Assembly: GCA_964563165.1 (NCBI GenBank)
Contig: CAZLWA010000008.1
Location: forward strand, 29,026 to 93,025
Source of the DNA: CAZLWA01 sp964563165
GTDB lineage: Bacteria > CLD3 > SB21
DNA: 64,000 nucleotides
Direction of reading: 5' to 3'
Position numbers and translations under genes: made by a program. The notes beneath the pieces were generated by a model. That model saw nothing but the letters and a program-made list of their open reading frames with translations. It ran no database searches and was not told the origin of the DNA. Shown here one piece after another: positions 51,559-60,976 of this stretch; position 1 is the first letter of the stretch, and each line of letters begins with the position of its first letter.

Positions 51559-54500
51559 ATGAGAATGAAGTTTCTGAATACGGCCTTGCGGCCATACGGC
51601 GTGATCCTTTTTTTCTTTTTAATTGCAGAAAGCAGAATAACGGCGCAGGACACCAGTTCCGTCAGCAAAAAAGCATGGGCACAAAAAGCGGACTCGCTTT
51701 TTAAAAGCGGGTACAATTTCTTTCAACAACGAAAAATGGATGAAGCCATTCAATCATGGACTTCAGCCTCGGAAATATTCAAAAATCTCGATGAAAAAAA
51801 GGCGGTTCTTAAGCTTTACGGCAACCTGGCGCTGGCTTACAAAATATTGAATCAAATGGACCGCTACCGTTCCTTTCTCGACAAACAACTCCGGCTGAGT
51901 ATCCAGCTGGACGATAAGAAGACACACGCCAGTGTTCTCTCCTCCTTAGGCATGAATTACACAAATGATTTTCAGTACGACTCCGCTAAAATATCTTTCG
52001 ATCAGGCCCTGGAAATTCAAAAAAATATAAGCGACAAAAAAGAAGAAGCAAACACTTACAGTCGTCTGGGCATGTATTTTCAGGTCACTTCCGATTATAA
52101 AAGCGCGCTGAACTCATATCGGATGGCGGCCGCCATTCACCGGCCAGGCGGCGATCGTGTGGAATTGTCCAACGATCTTTCCGGCATCGGCACCGCGTAT
52201 CGCAGCGTCGGAAAATACGATTCTTCGCTCCTGTATTTAAACGAAGCGCTGCTACTCAAAGACAGCATCAAAGACGCTTCCGGAAAAGCGCAGGTACTGA
52301 CGCAGCTCGGCGTGGTATTCGATTATCAAGGCCAATTTGAAACCGCCGAAAAATATTACCGATCCGCTCTTGAAATCTGCCGCGCCGTTAAGAATGAAAA
52401 AGGTGAAGCGGACAATCTGGTTAATTTAGGCGTCGTCTATCACAACAACGGCAATTATCAGAAGGCCATTGACGCCTACAAGGAAGCCTTGGCCATTCAT
52501 AAAAGATACAATTTGAAACGAAGCATCGCGAAAGATTTGTCCAATATGGCGGTGGTTTACCGGGATTTGAATAATCTTGAGGACGCATTGATATACTTGA
52601 ATCAGGCTGTCCAGATTGAAAAAGAAACCCACGACAAACAGGGACTCTCTTCGCATTTATCTATCATCGCGTCCATTTACTGGAAAAAAAATGATCTGTA
52701 TCAGGCGGAGCAGTATATGCAGCAGTCGCTTGATTTAAGAAAGGAAATAGGAGACCGCCGCGGCGAATCTAATGACCTGATCGGCCTCGGGTGGATTCAG
52801 TTGCAGGAGGTTTCCGAAGAATCCGAAAACATCGCCGCGAACGGTAATATCGGAACGATCTTGAAGACTTTCCAGGAAGCTTATGCCATTAAGACACAGA
52901 TCGGCGATGTCAACGGCGAAATAACAGCGTTGACCTATATCGCCCAGACTTACCGCCTGCTGAAAGATTTCGAACAAGCGAAACAAAACTACCGGCAAGC
53001 CTTTGCGCTCGCTCAAGATAAAAAGGCCGTGACCCTCGAATGGCAGATAAAATACGGCCTTGCCAAAATCTCTCAACGGCAAGGTCTCATCCCCGAAGCG
53101 ATTTTTGAATTACGGGAGGCGGTGAAAATCATCGAGGATCAGCGCGTAAATTTAAAATCGGAAGAATTTCGAATCGGATTCTTCCAGGATAAATCCTACG
53201 TCTATTCTGACTTAATTGAGATTTTGGTAAAGAATAATAACTTTGAAGAAGCGTTCAATCTGGTGGAACGTTCCAAATCACGTTCGTTCCTGGATCTGCT
53301 GGGCACCAAATCGCTGGAGTCTTCGAAAAAAGATAATCCCCTTCTCGCGGTGATCGATTCGCTGGACATGCGGCTAAATTTTCTGGAAGGGAAAATCAGC
53401 AGCACGTCCGTCGAAGACGAGCAAATCACATTTTTCAAGGAAATGGACAGCCTGCATACGGAACGAAAGAAAATAGTAAAGTCGATTCAGAAATCCAACG
53501 AAGAGCTTTCCTCTTTACTCTCCGTATCTCCGCTGACCCTGTCCGATATTAAGGAACTGCTGGATGACAATCTGAATCTGGTGGAGTATTATGTCACGAA
53601 TAAATTCTATCTTATTTTCCTTGTTTCCAAGACCGAAATTAGCTGCGTGAAGATGGATATCAGTGCCTACAAATTTTACGGGGCGTTGCTCGATTTTCGA
53701 AACGATTTACTGAATGTGAAATCGAATAAACATAAGAAATCTTCCAAAGACCTTTACGCCATGCTTTTGAAGCCTGTGGAAGACAAGATAAATGCGACCC
53801 GCCTGGTCATCGTTCCTTACGGCAAACTGCATTATATTCCGTTCAGCGCTCTCACGGATGCGCGCGATACCTGTCTGATTGACAAATTTACTATTTCGTA
53901 CCTCCCGAGTGCGAGCCTGATGAAATTTGTCGTCAATAAACGTAAGAAAAATTTTGAATCGGCGAAGCTTAATCAAATGTCGCTGCTCGCTTTCGGCAAC
54001 CCCTCCGTTCCGGATCTGCAAAACTTAACTTCGGCGGAAGACGAGGTTAATTATATTGCCGGCTTATTCAGCACGAAAGAAGTTTTTCTCAACGCCAACG
54101 CTACCGAAAATAAGGTTAAAACCGAATCTGCGCATTTTGATATTATTCATTTTGCCTGTCACGGAAGTTTTAATTTAGACGAGCCTTCCCGATCCGCGTT
54201 GTATCTGGCCAAAGGCGGAGCCGATGACGGTCAGTTGTACGCGAATGAAATTTTTGGACTGAAATTAAGTCAAGCCCAGCTGGTTATTCTCTCCGCATGC
54301 GAGACCGGTCTGTCAAAAATTGTTTCCGGCGACGAATTGATCGGGCTGACCAGGGCGTTCATTTATGCCGGTACCCCCTCGCTCATCGCAAGTCTATGGG
54401 CGGTCAACGATCAGTCAACGGGTATCCTTTTAAAAAATTTCTATGATAATTTCAAACCGGGAAATAAGTCCGGATCCCTGCGCGAAGCTCAATTACTTCT

Positions 54501-54570
54501 GAAATCGAGGAAAGAATTTGAGCATCCGTACTATTGGAGCTGCTTTGGGATCGTCGGGGATTGGAAATAG
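51559..54570 (+). CDS. Exported TPR-CHAT caspase-like protease
   Basis: A 1003-residue protein. A signal peptide (hydrophobic GVILFFFLIAES, cleavage near TAQ-D) sends it across the inner membrane. About a dozen tetratricopeptide repeats follow (about 35-530; for example NLGVVYHNNGNYQKAIDAYK), then a coiled linker, then a C-terminal CHAT (caspase HetF-associated with TPRs) domain from about 720. The catalytic pair is H868 (IIHFACHGSFN) and C914 (VILSACETGL), at the family spacing of 46, with SLWAVNDQST behind. It is a probable clan CD cysteine protease with the TPRs as recognition or inhibitory module. It is 18 bp upstream of the giant propeller protein. An ATG two codons in is an alternative start. 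Confidence 0.92.
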   Translation: MRMKFLNTALRPYGVILFFFLIAESRITAQDTSSVSKKAWAQKADSLFKSGYNFFQQRKMDEAIQSWTSASEIFKNLDEKKAVLKLYGNLALAYKILNQMDRYRSFLDKQLRLSIQLDDKKTHASVLSSLGMNYTNDFQYDSAKISFDQALEIQKNISDKKEEANTYSRLGMYFQVTSDYKSALNSYRMAAAIHRPGGDRVELSNDLSGIGTAYRSVGKYDSSLLYLNEALLLKDSIKDASGKAQVLTQLGVVFDYQGQFETAEKYYRSALEICRAVKNEKGEADNLVNLGVVYHNNGNYQKAIDAYKEALAIHKRYNLKRSIAKDLSNMAVVYRDLNNLEDALIYLNQAVQIEKETHDKQGLSSHLSIIASIYWKKNDLYQAEQYMQQSLDLRKEIGDRRGESNDLIGLGWIQLQEVSEESENIAANGNIGTILKTFQEAYAIKTQIGDVNGEITALTYIAQTYRLLKDFEQAKQNYRQAFALAQDKKAVTLEWQIKYGLAKISQRQGLIPEAIFELREAVKIIEDQRVNLKSEEFRIGFFQDKSYVYSDLIEILVKNNNFEEAFNLVERSKSRSFLDLLGTKSLESSKKDNPLLAVIDSLDMRLNFLEGKISSTSVEDEQITFFKEMDSLHTERKKIVKSIQKSNEELSSLLSVSPLTLSDIKELLDDNLNLVEYYVTNKFYLIFLVSKTEISCVKMDISAYKFYGALLDFRNDLLNVKSNKHKKSSKDLYAMLLKPVEDKINATRLVIVPYGKLHYIPFSALTDARDTCLIDKFTISYLPSASLMKFVVNKRKKNFESAKLNQMSLLAFGNPSVPDLQNLTSAEDEVNYIAGLFSTKEVFLNANATENKVKTESAHFDIIHFACHGSFNLDEPSRSALYLAKGGADDGQLYANEIFGLKLSQAQLVILSACETGLSKIVSGDELIGLTRAFIYAGTPSLIASLWAVNDQSTGILLKNFYDNFKPGNKSGSLREAQLLLKSRKEFEHPYYWSCFGIVGDWK

Positions 54571-54588
54571 ATTCAAAGGTACCCTAAA

Positions 54589-57500
54589 ATGAAACCGAGC
54601 TGCATTATTGTCCTCATAATTTGGGCAATTATTTTTGTTCATCCGGCCGATGCGCAAACGCTGCTTCCATCCACCGGCAAGATAAACTGTGTGAAGGTCT
54701 ATGAAAATACTTTATATGTTGGCACGGAAGATAAGGGATTACTATATTTAAGTAACGTGTTTTCCGATACTTCAAAGCTGAGACCGCTTTCTGTCCCCAA
54801 CCTTCCATCCAAAATTAACGATCTGAAAATCACCAAAGACAGTTTGATGTATGTTGCCACGAATCAGGGACTGTTTGTTGTCAAGCAGGGACAGATTATC
54901 AACTCCTACACGGTCCAAAAAGGGATCCCTTCTAATAACATCCTGTCTGTTGAAATCTCATTGGACGGGACACTTTGGATCGGCATGGATATAGGATTAG
55001 GAGAGTTTTACCGGGGTTCGTACAAATTTTTTAATAAGAATCTCGGTTTGCTGGGCAATGAAGTCCGTCTTTTGAAAGCAGATTTGAAAAATCGTATTTG
55101 GATTGTGACCGAAAAAGGCGTCAATGTTTTTGAGGAACAAAAAATAAAGGGCTTTGAATTGAAGAATATCACGGCGATGGACCTGGATCAGTCGAATACC
55201 GCCTATATCGCAACGAGCGGCGGCGTGCAATGGATTGCCAACGACTCCATGTATCCGGTCAACAATCAATACCAGACCGCCCGTTTTATCGATGTTTACG
55301 TCGATGCCACTAATCGCATTTGGACAACGTCCGAAGACACGATGGTGCTCGAGATCACCAGGAAAAACGGAAGGCCGAATTTAACGGATGTAACCAAATC
55401 ACACAAAGAAATTAAGAAGACCAAGCCCAGAAAAATCGTCGTAGACATTACGGGAAACAAGTTTTTTGTCGGTGATTTCCTGATCGTAAGGGAAGAAAAG
55501 GATGACCATGATTCCTCCTATGCCTACGGCATGCGCGATCTGGCTCTGGAATATGAGCGGTTAGGGCGGTATACCGAGTCCGGAAACATATTCAATCAAC
55601 TCATTTCTACCTTCAAAACAGCCGCTCATGATCCCGATCTATTGATACGGTACGCCCATGTACTTGAGACACTGAATCAGATCGATCAGGCCGTGTTCAT
55701 TTATCAGACGATACTCCACGAACCTTCCGTCGCTACCGTGCAAGATTCCGTCAGAAAAAGTGAAGCGCTCTTTCGTGTTGCGCGAATATTCAACGCTCGC
55801 GGTGAAGCATCATGTGCCGAATATTATCAAAAAATAATTGACCTATACCCCATTCCCCCGTTCGTTGAATCGGCGTACATCGAGTTGGCAGCCTATTGCG
55901 TTTTGAGTAAAAACGAATCCCGGGCCATTGAACTGTACGGCCGGTTCATTCAGCAATTTCCGGCCAGTAAAAACATTTGGGACGTCAAGAAGAAATTAGC
56001 AGATATGTTCCAATCCACCGACCGTAAAAAATATGAATTACTTTTAGAGGATATTTTCGAGCATAGTAACGATATGGAACTGTTATACGCGTACCGCGCG
56101 GACTATGAACTTTTTCGATTGCAAAGATTATTAAAGAAGTTTGAGAAAAGAATTCCAACAAATTTCATAAACCGAACCCTTCGCACGGACGACACCATCA
56201 CTTGTTCTTTTCTGGAGAACGATATCTTGTGGCTCGGCACCGCAGGTAAAGGTGTGATCCGGATTGTGCTGAAAAGCGATCCTTTGCGAATGACCTATTA
56301 CACAGCAGACAGCGGGCTGGCCAACAATTATATACGTGACATTTTCGTTGATTCCAAAGGAGCGAAATGGTTCAGCTGCGGCACCATAGACAAGGGCAAG
56401 GAAGTGGGAGGACTTTCCAAGTACGACAATAAGAAGTGGACTACGTTCACTTCCCGGAACGGATTCAAAACGGATCGGGTACTCTCGGCTTTTGTCACAG
56501 ACACCAAAATCATAGTGACCAATGCGCAGGGCATATTCGTTTCAAAAAACGGTCCTACTCCCTACTGGGTCAAGTTTTCAACTTCCCCCAATGCTTCCGT
56601 GGAAAAAGCTTTCATAGATAATCTCGAAAAAGTATGGTTTCTCGCAAAAAACAAAATAATGAGCGGTAATGAAAATAAACTTGAAATTGTGCCCTTCGCC
56701 GATTCAAGCAAGACCGACTCGCTGGTCATTAACAATTTTTTCATGGATGGTGTCGGAAATAAAATTGCCTGTACGAACAAGGGTATATTTAAATACGATA
56801 CCGGCAAATTCAAACCGTTTGTGGAGAACACCGGAGAAAAATTCAGGTCTGCGCGGGTCTTCCTGTTGGATTTGAACGGGAATATATATGTCGGCGGGGA
56901 CAGCGGACTGTTTAAGCAGAACGAATGGACCCGTGTGGACTATTCTGCCGCCGACAGTCTCCCTTCAAATAAGGTCTTGGGAATTTACCCCTATGCCAGC
57001 GAAAAAATCATTTTAACCGATCACGGTATCGCGTTCTTCAAAGAAACCGCCAGGGATACGGTCAAACTGCTTCAGCAGATCACGAAAGATGGCGAAAAAT
57101 GGATGAAGGAAGGTAATACGTTGCGCGTCAGGCAAATGTACAGGCAATGGGCAAAAAACCCGGAGCTTGCGGATTATTTTAACTATCGATTAGGGCAAAC
57201 GTATGAAACGGAGGGAAAACTGCTCGAATGTTTGAATTATTTCAGTGATTACATCAAGGCCAAAGGCAAGACCGAATACATCAACCTCTATACGTTTTTT
57301 CAAATTGGCAAGGCATTTGAAAAGCAAGGTGACATCGAGCGGGCCGACGCCATTTACTTAGCGATGACAAAAGCCTTCTCGAGTTCGGCCCTGTCGCCGG
57401 ATCTGAATTTGGAGGATGAAAGCCTCGCACATTATCGCTGCGATCTGTCCTCCGAGAAGAATCCATTCATCATCCGTCTTCCCAACTGCTATCTCCACAG

Positions 57501-59799
57501 GGCACAAGAGTATTATGCCGAGAAAAAGCTTGATCTCAGTTTACAAGCCTATCGAAACCTAAGCCAAATATTCATCCACGGGGATTTCAGCTCGGCGAGA
57601 AAAGAATTGGTAAGCATGGTTGACGATTGTTATAGAAGCCGTGATGATGCGAGCGCTCTAAAAGTCAGCAAGTATTATATGAAATATTTCAAAGACAGTA
57701 CCGATGAAACGTTTCCCAGAATCTTGTTCCAAAGCGCCGGAGCGTATCAAGCCATGGAACAATACAAAGAGGCAAGCCAGATGTTCGGCGAAATTGTAAA
57801 ATTACAGTCCATAGTAAAATTGCGGCCGGAAATCTCATTACTTCACCAGCAGACCAAACAACTCGCAGAGCTGGGATTACGCGCCGGCTCGGGTTATTCC
57901 GATCTGAACAGCACCAATACGATGGAATTCGAAGGAAATTTCATGTGGTTGGGTACGTCCAAAGGCGTCATTCGCTGGAGCCTGAGCGACGGGAGTTACA
58001 AAAAGTACGCTTCCAAAGACGGCTTGTCCGTGGACTACATCTATTCGATGCTTATCGATTCTGCGAACGGAAAGTGGTTTGCGGGGAACTCTGTAGGCGC
58101 AGACGGTAAGACGACAGCCGGCATTTCCTATTTTGACGGTGAAAAATTCACACCTTACTCTTCGCCACAAGGAATTACCGGCGCCCGCGTGCGTGTCATA
58201 GCCATGGACATGATGGGTCGGATCTGGGCGGGAACCGATAACGGCGTCAGCCGGTTTGAAAAGGGGAAATGGATTCATTACGATTTGAAAAAGAGATATG
58301 ACTTTAGTTACGTTACAGATCTGACGTTTGACAGAAACAATCAGTTGTGGATCTCCCTGACACCGCTCCCAGATTACCCTTCGTCCACAGGCGGATTAAT
58401 GAAATTTAACGAGATCAATCCTACCGTCATCATGGAAAAAAACGGCCTATCATCCAATTTTGTCAAATCGGTCAAGATAGATTCCAGCGACCGCCTGTGG
58501 ATATGTACCAATAGCGGCATTTCGATCTGGAATCCGAAAACAAACGAATGGAAATATCTATCGACCAAAGACGGCCTGATTTCGGAAACGGTCCGTGATA
58601 TTGAGTTTGATAACGGTAACATTTGGATCGCGACTGATAAAGGTCTGACCAGGATTCGAAATGCGTCCGTCGCACGCAGCACCACCGCTATGGTCGATAA
58701 TACAAGCGTAAAATCTTTCACGGAAAAAGACGGTCTCGTTACCAATGATATTCGTCTTGTCCGCGCGCACCCGGAGTTCGGAACGTGGGTTGGATCCAGG
58801 CGCGGCAGCTTTAGTATCGGCAATTTCCGGTCCACATCGGAAGAATCCGACCAGGTGCCGGCGTATAACAAGAAATTATTTGAAATCAGCAAAGAATCGG
58901 AAGCGCTCTTTGAAAAGGCGCAACGGTATATCGAACAAGGCGACTATGATAAAGCGAGAGAGATCTATCTGGATGTGCTGGACCGTGTGGCTAACAGTGA
59001 ATGGGCAGATGATGCTCAATTTTTACTCGCCAAGTCCTACGAACTCGAGGGCAAATACGATGAGGCCGAGAAAGCCTATAGTAAGTTTGTAAAGAACAAT
59101 GCCCAGAGCGATCTTATGGCCGGCGCGTATATCGGAATGGGAACCATTTTTGAAAAACAGAAGAAATATGACAGAGCCGAAGAAGCTTTCAATCTTGCCG
59201 AGAGCCAAACAAAAGACAAGGCTACCGCCCAACAAGCCAAGATATTGGCTGAGAAAGTGAAAGTTAAGAAGATCACCGCGGAACGAACCAATACAGAAAA
59301 TTTGGCTCAACTCATTTCACAAAAATATATTCTTCTCGGGCAGGCAAAAACCGAGGATGAACGGAACAGCTTAAAGGCGGAGATAGCCGAATTGGAAATA
59401 CGCGCCAACAAGAGCGCGAAAGCGGCGGGCTATAATTTATCACTGTATAAAGTCAAGCCCGGCGAGAGTCTGTGGTATTTGAGTGAAAAATTCCTGGGTG
59501 ATGCAAAAAAATGGAAAGATTTCTTCATCGCCAATGAAGGAAAAATTGCTGATCCGAATCTGATCCTTGAGGGACAAACAATTGTTGTGCTGCTGATCGA
59601 AAAGGGATACAAGGAGAAAATGGAGAAGTTCTTGTACTACGATGTCACGTCCGGTGACGATCTGGAAACTATTGCGGCCAAGCTCTACGGCAATAAAGAA
59701 AAATGGAAGCTTATTTACGATTCCAATAAGGAAATCCTGTCCGCATCTCCGAAGAAAAGCCTGCCGAAAATGAAAATTGTCATCCCGATATCCGACTGA
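54589..59799 (+). CDS. Giant exported propeller-TPR-LysM protein
   Basis: A 1736-residue protein with a signal peptide (MKPSCIIVLIIWAIIFVHPADAQ). Three blocks of WxGT-type propeller blades (about 25-300, 529-830, 1104-1410; for example ILWLGTAGKGVIRI, FMWLGTSKGVIRW, NIWIATDKGLTRI) alternate with three TPR blocks (about 309-510, 834-1085, 1435-1530). A short coiled-coil follows, then two LysM-like domains: YKVKPGESLWYLSEKFLG from 1620 and YYDVTSGDDLETIAAKLYG from 1683 to the end. LysM modules bind N-acetylglucosamine polymers such as peptidoglycan; propellers and TPRs are protein or ligand-binding. No transmembrane helix or kinase follows, so it is probably a cell-wall-bound scaffold or sensor. 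It is co-transcribed with the CHAT protease. Confidence 0.9.
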   Translation: MKPSCIIVLIIWAIIFVHPADAQTLLPSTGKINCVKVYENTLYVGTEDKGLLYLSNVFSDTSKLRPLSVPNLPSKINDLKITKDSLMYVATNQGLFVVKQGQIINSYTVQKGIPSNNILSVEISLDGTLWIGMDIGLGEFYRGSYKFFNKNLGLLGNEVRLLKADLKNRIWIVTEKGVNVFEEQKIKGFELKNITAMDLDQSNTAYIATSGGVQWIANDSMYPVNNQYQTARFIDVYVDATNRIWTTSEDTMVLEITRKNGRPNLTDVTKSHKEIKKTKPRKIVVDITGNKFFVGDFLIVREEKDDHDSSYAYGMRDLALEYERLGRYTESGNIFNQLISTFKTAAHDPDLLIRYAHVLETLNQIDQAVFIYQTILHEPSVATVQDSVRKSEALFRVARIFNARGEASCAEYYQKIIDLYPIPPFVESAYIELAAYCVLSKNESRAIELYGRFIQQFPASKNIWDVKKKLADMFQSTDRKKYELLLEDIFEHSNDMELLYAYRADYELFRLQRLLKKFEKRIPTNFINRTLRTDDTITCSFLENDILWLGTAGKGVIRIVLKSDPLRMTYYTADSGLANNYIRDIFVDSKGAKWFSCGTIDKGKEVGGLSKYDNKKWTTFTSRNGFKTDRVLSAFVTDTKIIVTNAQGIFVSKNGPTPYWVKFSTSPNASVEKAFIDNLEKVWFLAKNKIMSGNENKLEIVPFADSSKTDSLVINNFFMDGVGNKIACTNKGIFKYDTGKFKPFVENTGEKFRSARVFLLDLNGNIYVGGDSGLFKQNEWTRVDYSAADSLPSNKVLGIYPYASEKIILTDHGIAFFKETARDTVKLLQQITKDGEKWMKEGNTLRVRQMYRQWAKNPELADYFNYRLGQTYETEGKLLECLNYFSDYIKAKGKTEYINLYTFFQIGKAFEKQGDIERADAIYLAMTKAFSSSALSPDLNLEDESLAHYRCDLSSEKNPFIIRLPNCYLHRAQEYYAEKKLDLSLQAYRNLSQIFIHGDFSSARKELVSMVDDCYRSRDDASALKVSKYYMKYFKDSTDETFPRILFQSAGAYQAMEQYKEASQMFGEIVKLQSIVKLRPEISLLHQQTKQLAELGLRAGSGYSDLNSTNTMEFEGNFMWLGTSKGVIRWSLSDGSYKKYASKDGLSVDYIYSMLIDSANGKWFAGNSVGADGKTTAGISYFDGEKFTPYSSPQGITGARVRVIAMDMMGRIWAGTDNGVSRFEKGKWIHYDLKKRYDFSYVTDLTFDRNNQLWISLTPLPDYPSSTGGLMKFNEINPTVIMEKNGLSSNFVKSVKIDSSDRLWICTNSGISIWNPKTNEWKYLSTKDGLISETVRDIEFDNGNIWIATDKGLTRIRNASVARSTTAMVDNTSVKSFTEKDGLVTNDIRLVRAHPEFGTWVGSRRGSFSIGNFRSTSEESDQVPAYNKKLFEISKESEALFEKAQRYIEQGDYDKAREIYLDVLDRVANSEWADDAQFLLAKSYELEGKYDEAEKAYSKFVKNNAQSDLMAGAYIGMGTIFEKQKKYDRAEEAFNLAESQTKDKATAQQAKILAEKVKVKKITAERTNTENLAQLISQKYILLGQAKTEDERNSLKAEIAELEIRANKSAKAAGYNLSLYKVKPGESLWYLSEKFLGDAKKWKDFFIANEGKIADPNLILEGQTIVVLLIEKGYKEKMEKFLYYDVTSGDDLETIAAKLYGNKEKWKLIYDSNKEILSASPKKSLPKMKIVIPISD

Positions 59800-59814
59800 A
59801 CAGCGCCTTGATCT

Positions 59815-59835
59815 GAAGCGGCTTGCCACCGCTTC
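59815..59835. terminator. Hairpin between convergent genes
   Basis: GAAGCGG (59815-59821), loop CTTGCCA, CCGCTTC (59829-59835). It lies between the convergent giant gene and the HMA gene; the U-run is poor on both strands, so termination is uncertain. Confidence 0.35.
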
Positions 59836-59850
59836 TCTCAAACTTCTGGG

Positions 59851-60213
59851 TTATTTACAGCAAGAATCCAACTGCTGATACCCCGTTGAATCTCTTTTTA
59901 CATTATCGGCATCATAACCGGCTTTGGCTATCGCTAGTCGCAAATTGGATAAACTAACCTTTGAATCCACATATTTGATCATCGCCGTTTTCTTTTTTAA
60001 GTCAATATTCACTTCTTTAACTCCTTCGGCATTTGTCAAAGCGCCGGTAATCGTTTTTTTGCATTGACCGCATTTCATCGTAGGCAAGTTAATGCTGGCT
60101 TCTTTCACACCGGCGGAATCTTTTTTCATTTCATTGGCTTCTTGTGCAGAAGCAATAGATGCCGACGCGAATAGAATCAAAAGGATTTCAAATGCATAGA
60201 TCATGATTTTCAT
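59851..60213 (-). CDS. Periplasmic heavy-metal-associated (HMA) domain protein
   Basis: A 120-residue exported protein (signal hydrophobic at 6-20, cleavage near ASAQ). The mature part is one HMA domain with the metal-binding MKCGQC (C48 and C51), as in CopZ and MerP, and a C-terminal CC pair. It would bind Cu(I) or Ag(I) or a related thiophilic metal in the periplasm and pass it to the efflux pump. AAAGGAG precedes the ATG. Last gene of the cusA operon. Confidence 0.9.
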   Translation of the reverse strand: MKIMIYAFEILLILFASASIASAQEANEMKKDSAGVKEASINLPTMKCGQCKKTITGALTNAEGVKEVNIDLKKKTAMIKYVDSKVSLSNLRLAIAKAGYDADNVKRDSTGYQQLDSCCK

Positions 60214-60260
60214 CGTAATCTCCTTTAGAGCGTTTAATGATGGACTGAATTAATTATTAT

Positions 60261-60899
60261 TCAATGTTCGTGTTGCTGTTCCTTCAATTCCAATGCCATA
60301 CCGCATTTAGTACATTTTCCAGGCTTATCGCTCATTATTTCCGGGTGCATGGGGCAAGCATACACATGGGGGTGATGCTCAGATTTTTGAATACTATCGA
60401 CAGGCGACTTCAAGGAATCTTTTTTAATTACATCATGATCAAATTCATCTTTATCATCAGGGACATGCTTATGATGTTCCTCAAATTTGACCGCACTACC
60501 CCCTACTCCGAATTCATAGACCAATCTGCCGCCCGAGTAAGCGCCAACCGTCATAAGAAAAACAGCCACAATCGCGAAACCAAAATACAACACCAATAGC
60601 CTTGTGTGCCAAAGAAGTCTCCAAAAAAAGATAACGGTGAACAGCCCACAGGCCCATAGCTCTAAATTTCTGTGACTGAGAATCAGTTCATGAACATTAT
60701 CGCTGTGCGGGACGCTGCCGGCGGCAATCAAACCGGTGATCGCGGTAATCGCCGCCGCAAGCGTTCCCAGTATCTGCATCCACCATGACGAGACCACTAA
60801 TACATCTTTTTTCAACCAAAGGCCTGCCAAATGACAAAAAATACCAGCCAGCAGCAACGCAATTGGAAAGTGAACGAATAAAGGATGAATGTTTTGCAT
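60261..60899 (-). CDS. DUF2231 membrane protein with heavy-metal-binding tail
   Basis: A 212-residue protein. The first half has four transmembrane helices and opens with the DUF2231 signature HPLFVHFPIALLLAG. The second half is a His/Asp-rich extracytoplasmic or cytoplasmic segment (EEHHKHVPDDKDEFDHD) and then a heavy-metal-binding motif YACPMHPEIMSDKPGKCTKC with GMAL, known from copper/silver efflux proteins. AGGAG precedes the ATG. It sits between the RND pump and the HMA protein, so a metal-sensing or delivery role in the efflux operon is likely. Confidence 0.88.
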   Translation of the reverse strand: MQNIHPLFVHFPIALLLAGIFCHLAGLWLKKDVLVVSSWWMQILGTLAAAITAITGLIAAGSVPHSDNVHELILSHRNLELWACGLFTVIFFWRLLWHTRLLVLYFGFAIVAVFLMTVGAYSGGRLVYEFGVGGSAVKFEEHHKHVPDDKDEFDHDVIKKDSLKSPVDSIQKSEHHPHVYACPMHPEIMSDKPGKCTKCGMALELKEQQHEH

Positions 60900-60976
60900 T
60901 GTAATTCTCCTATAAGAAGTTAAGTGTCGCTACAGCCTGATTATGTTCAATCATAACGAATTAAGTAAAACATGAT

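Noticed and set aside
51559..59799. CRISPR-linked Craspase or gasdermin defence system
   Set aside because: No gRAMP/Cas7-11, repeat array, gasdermin-like or other defence gene is nearby, and both proteins carry signal peptides.
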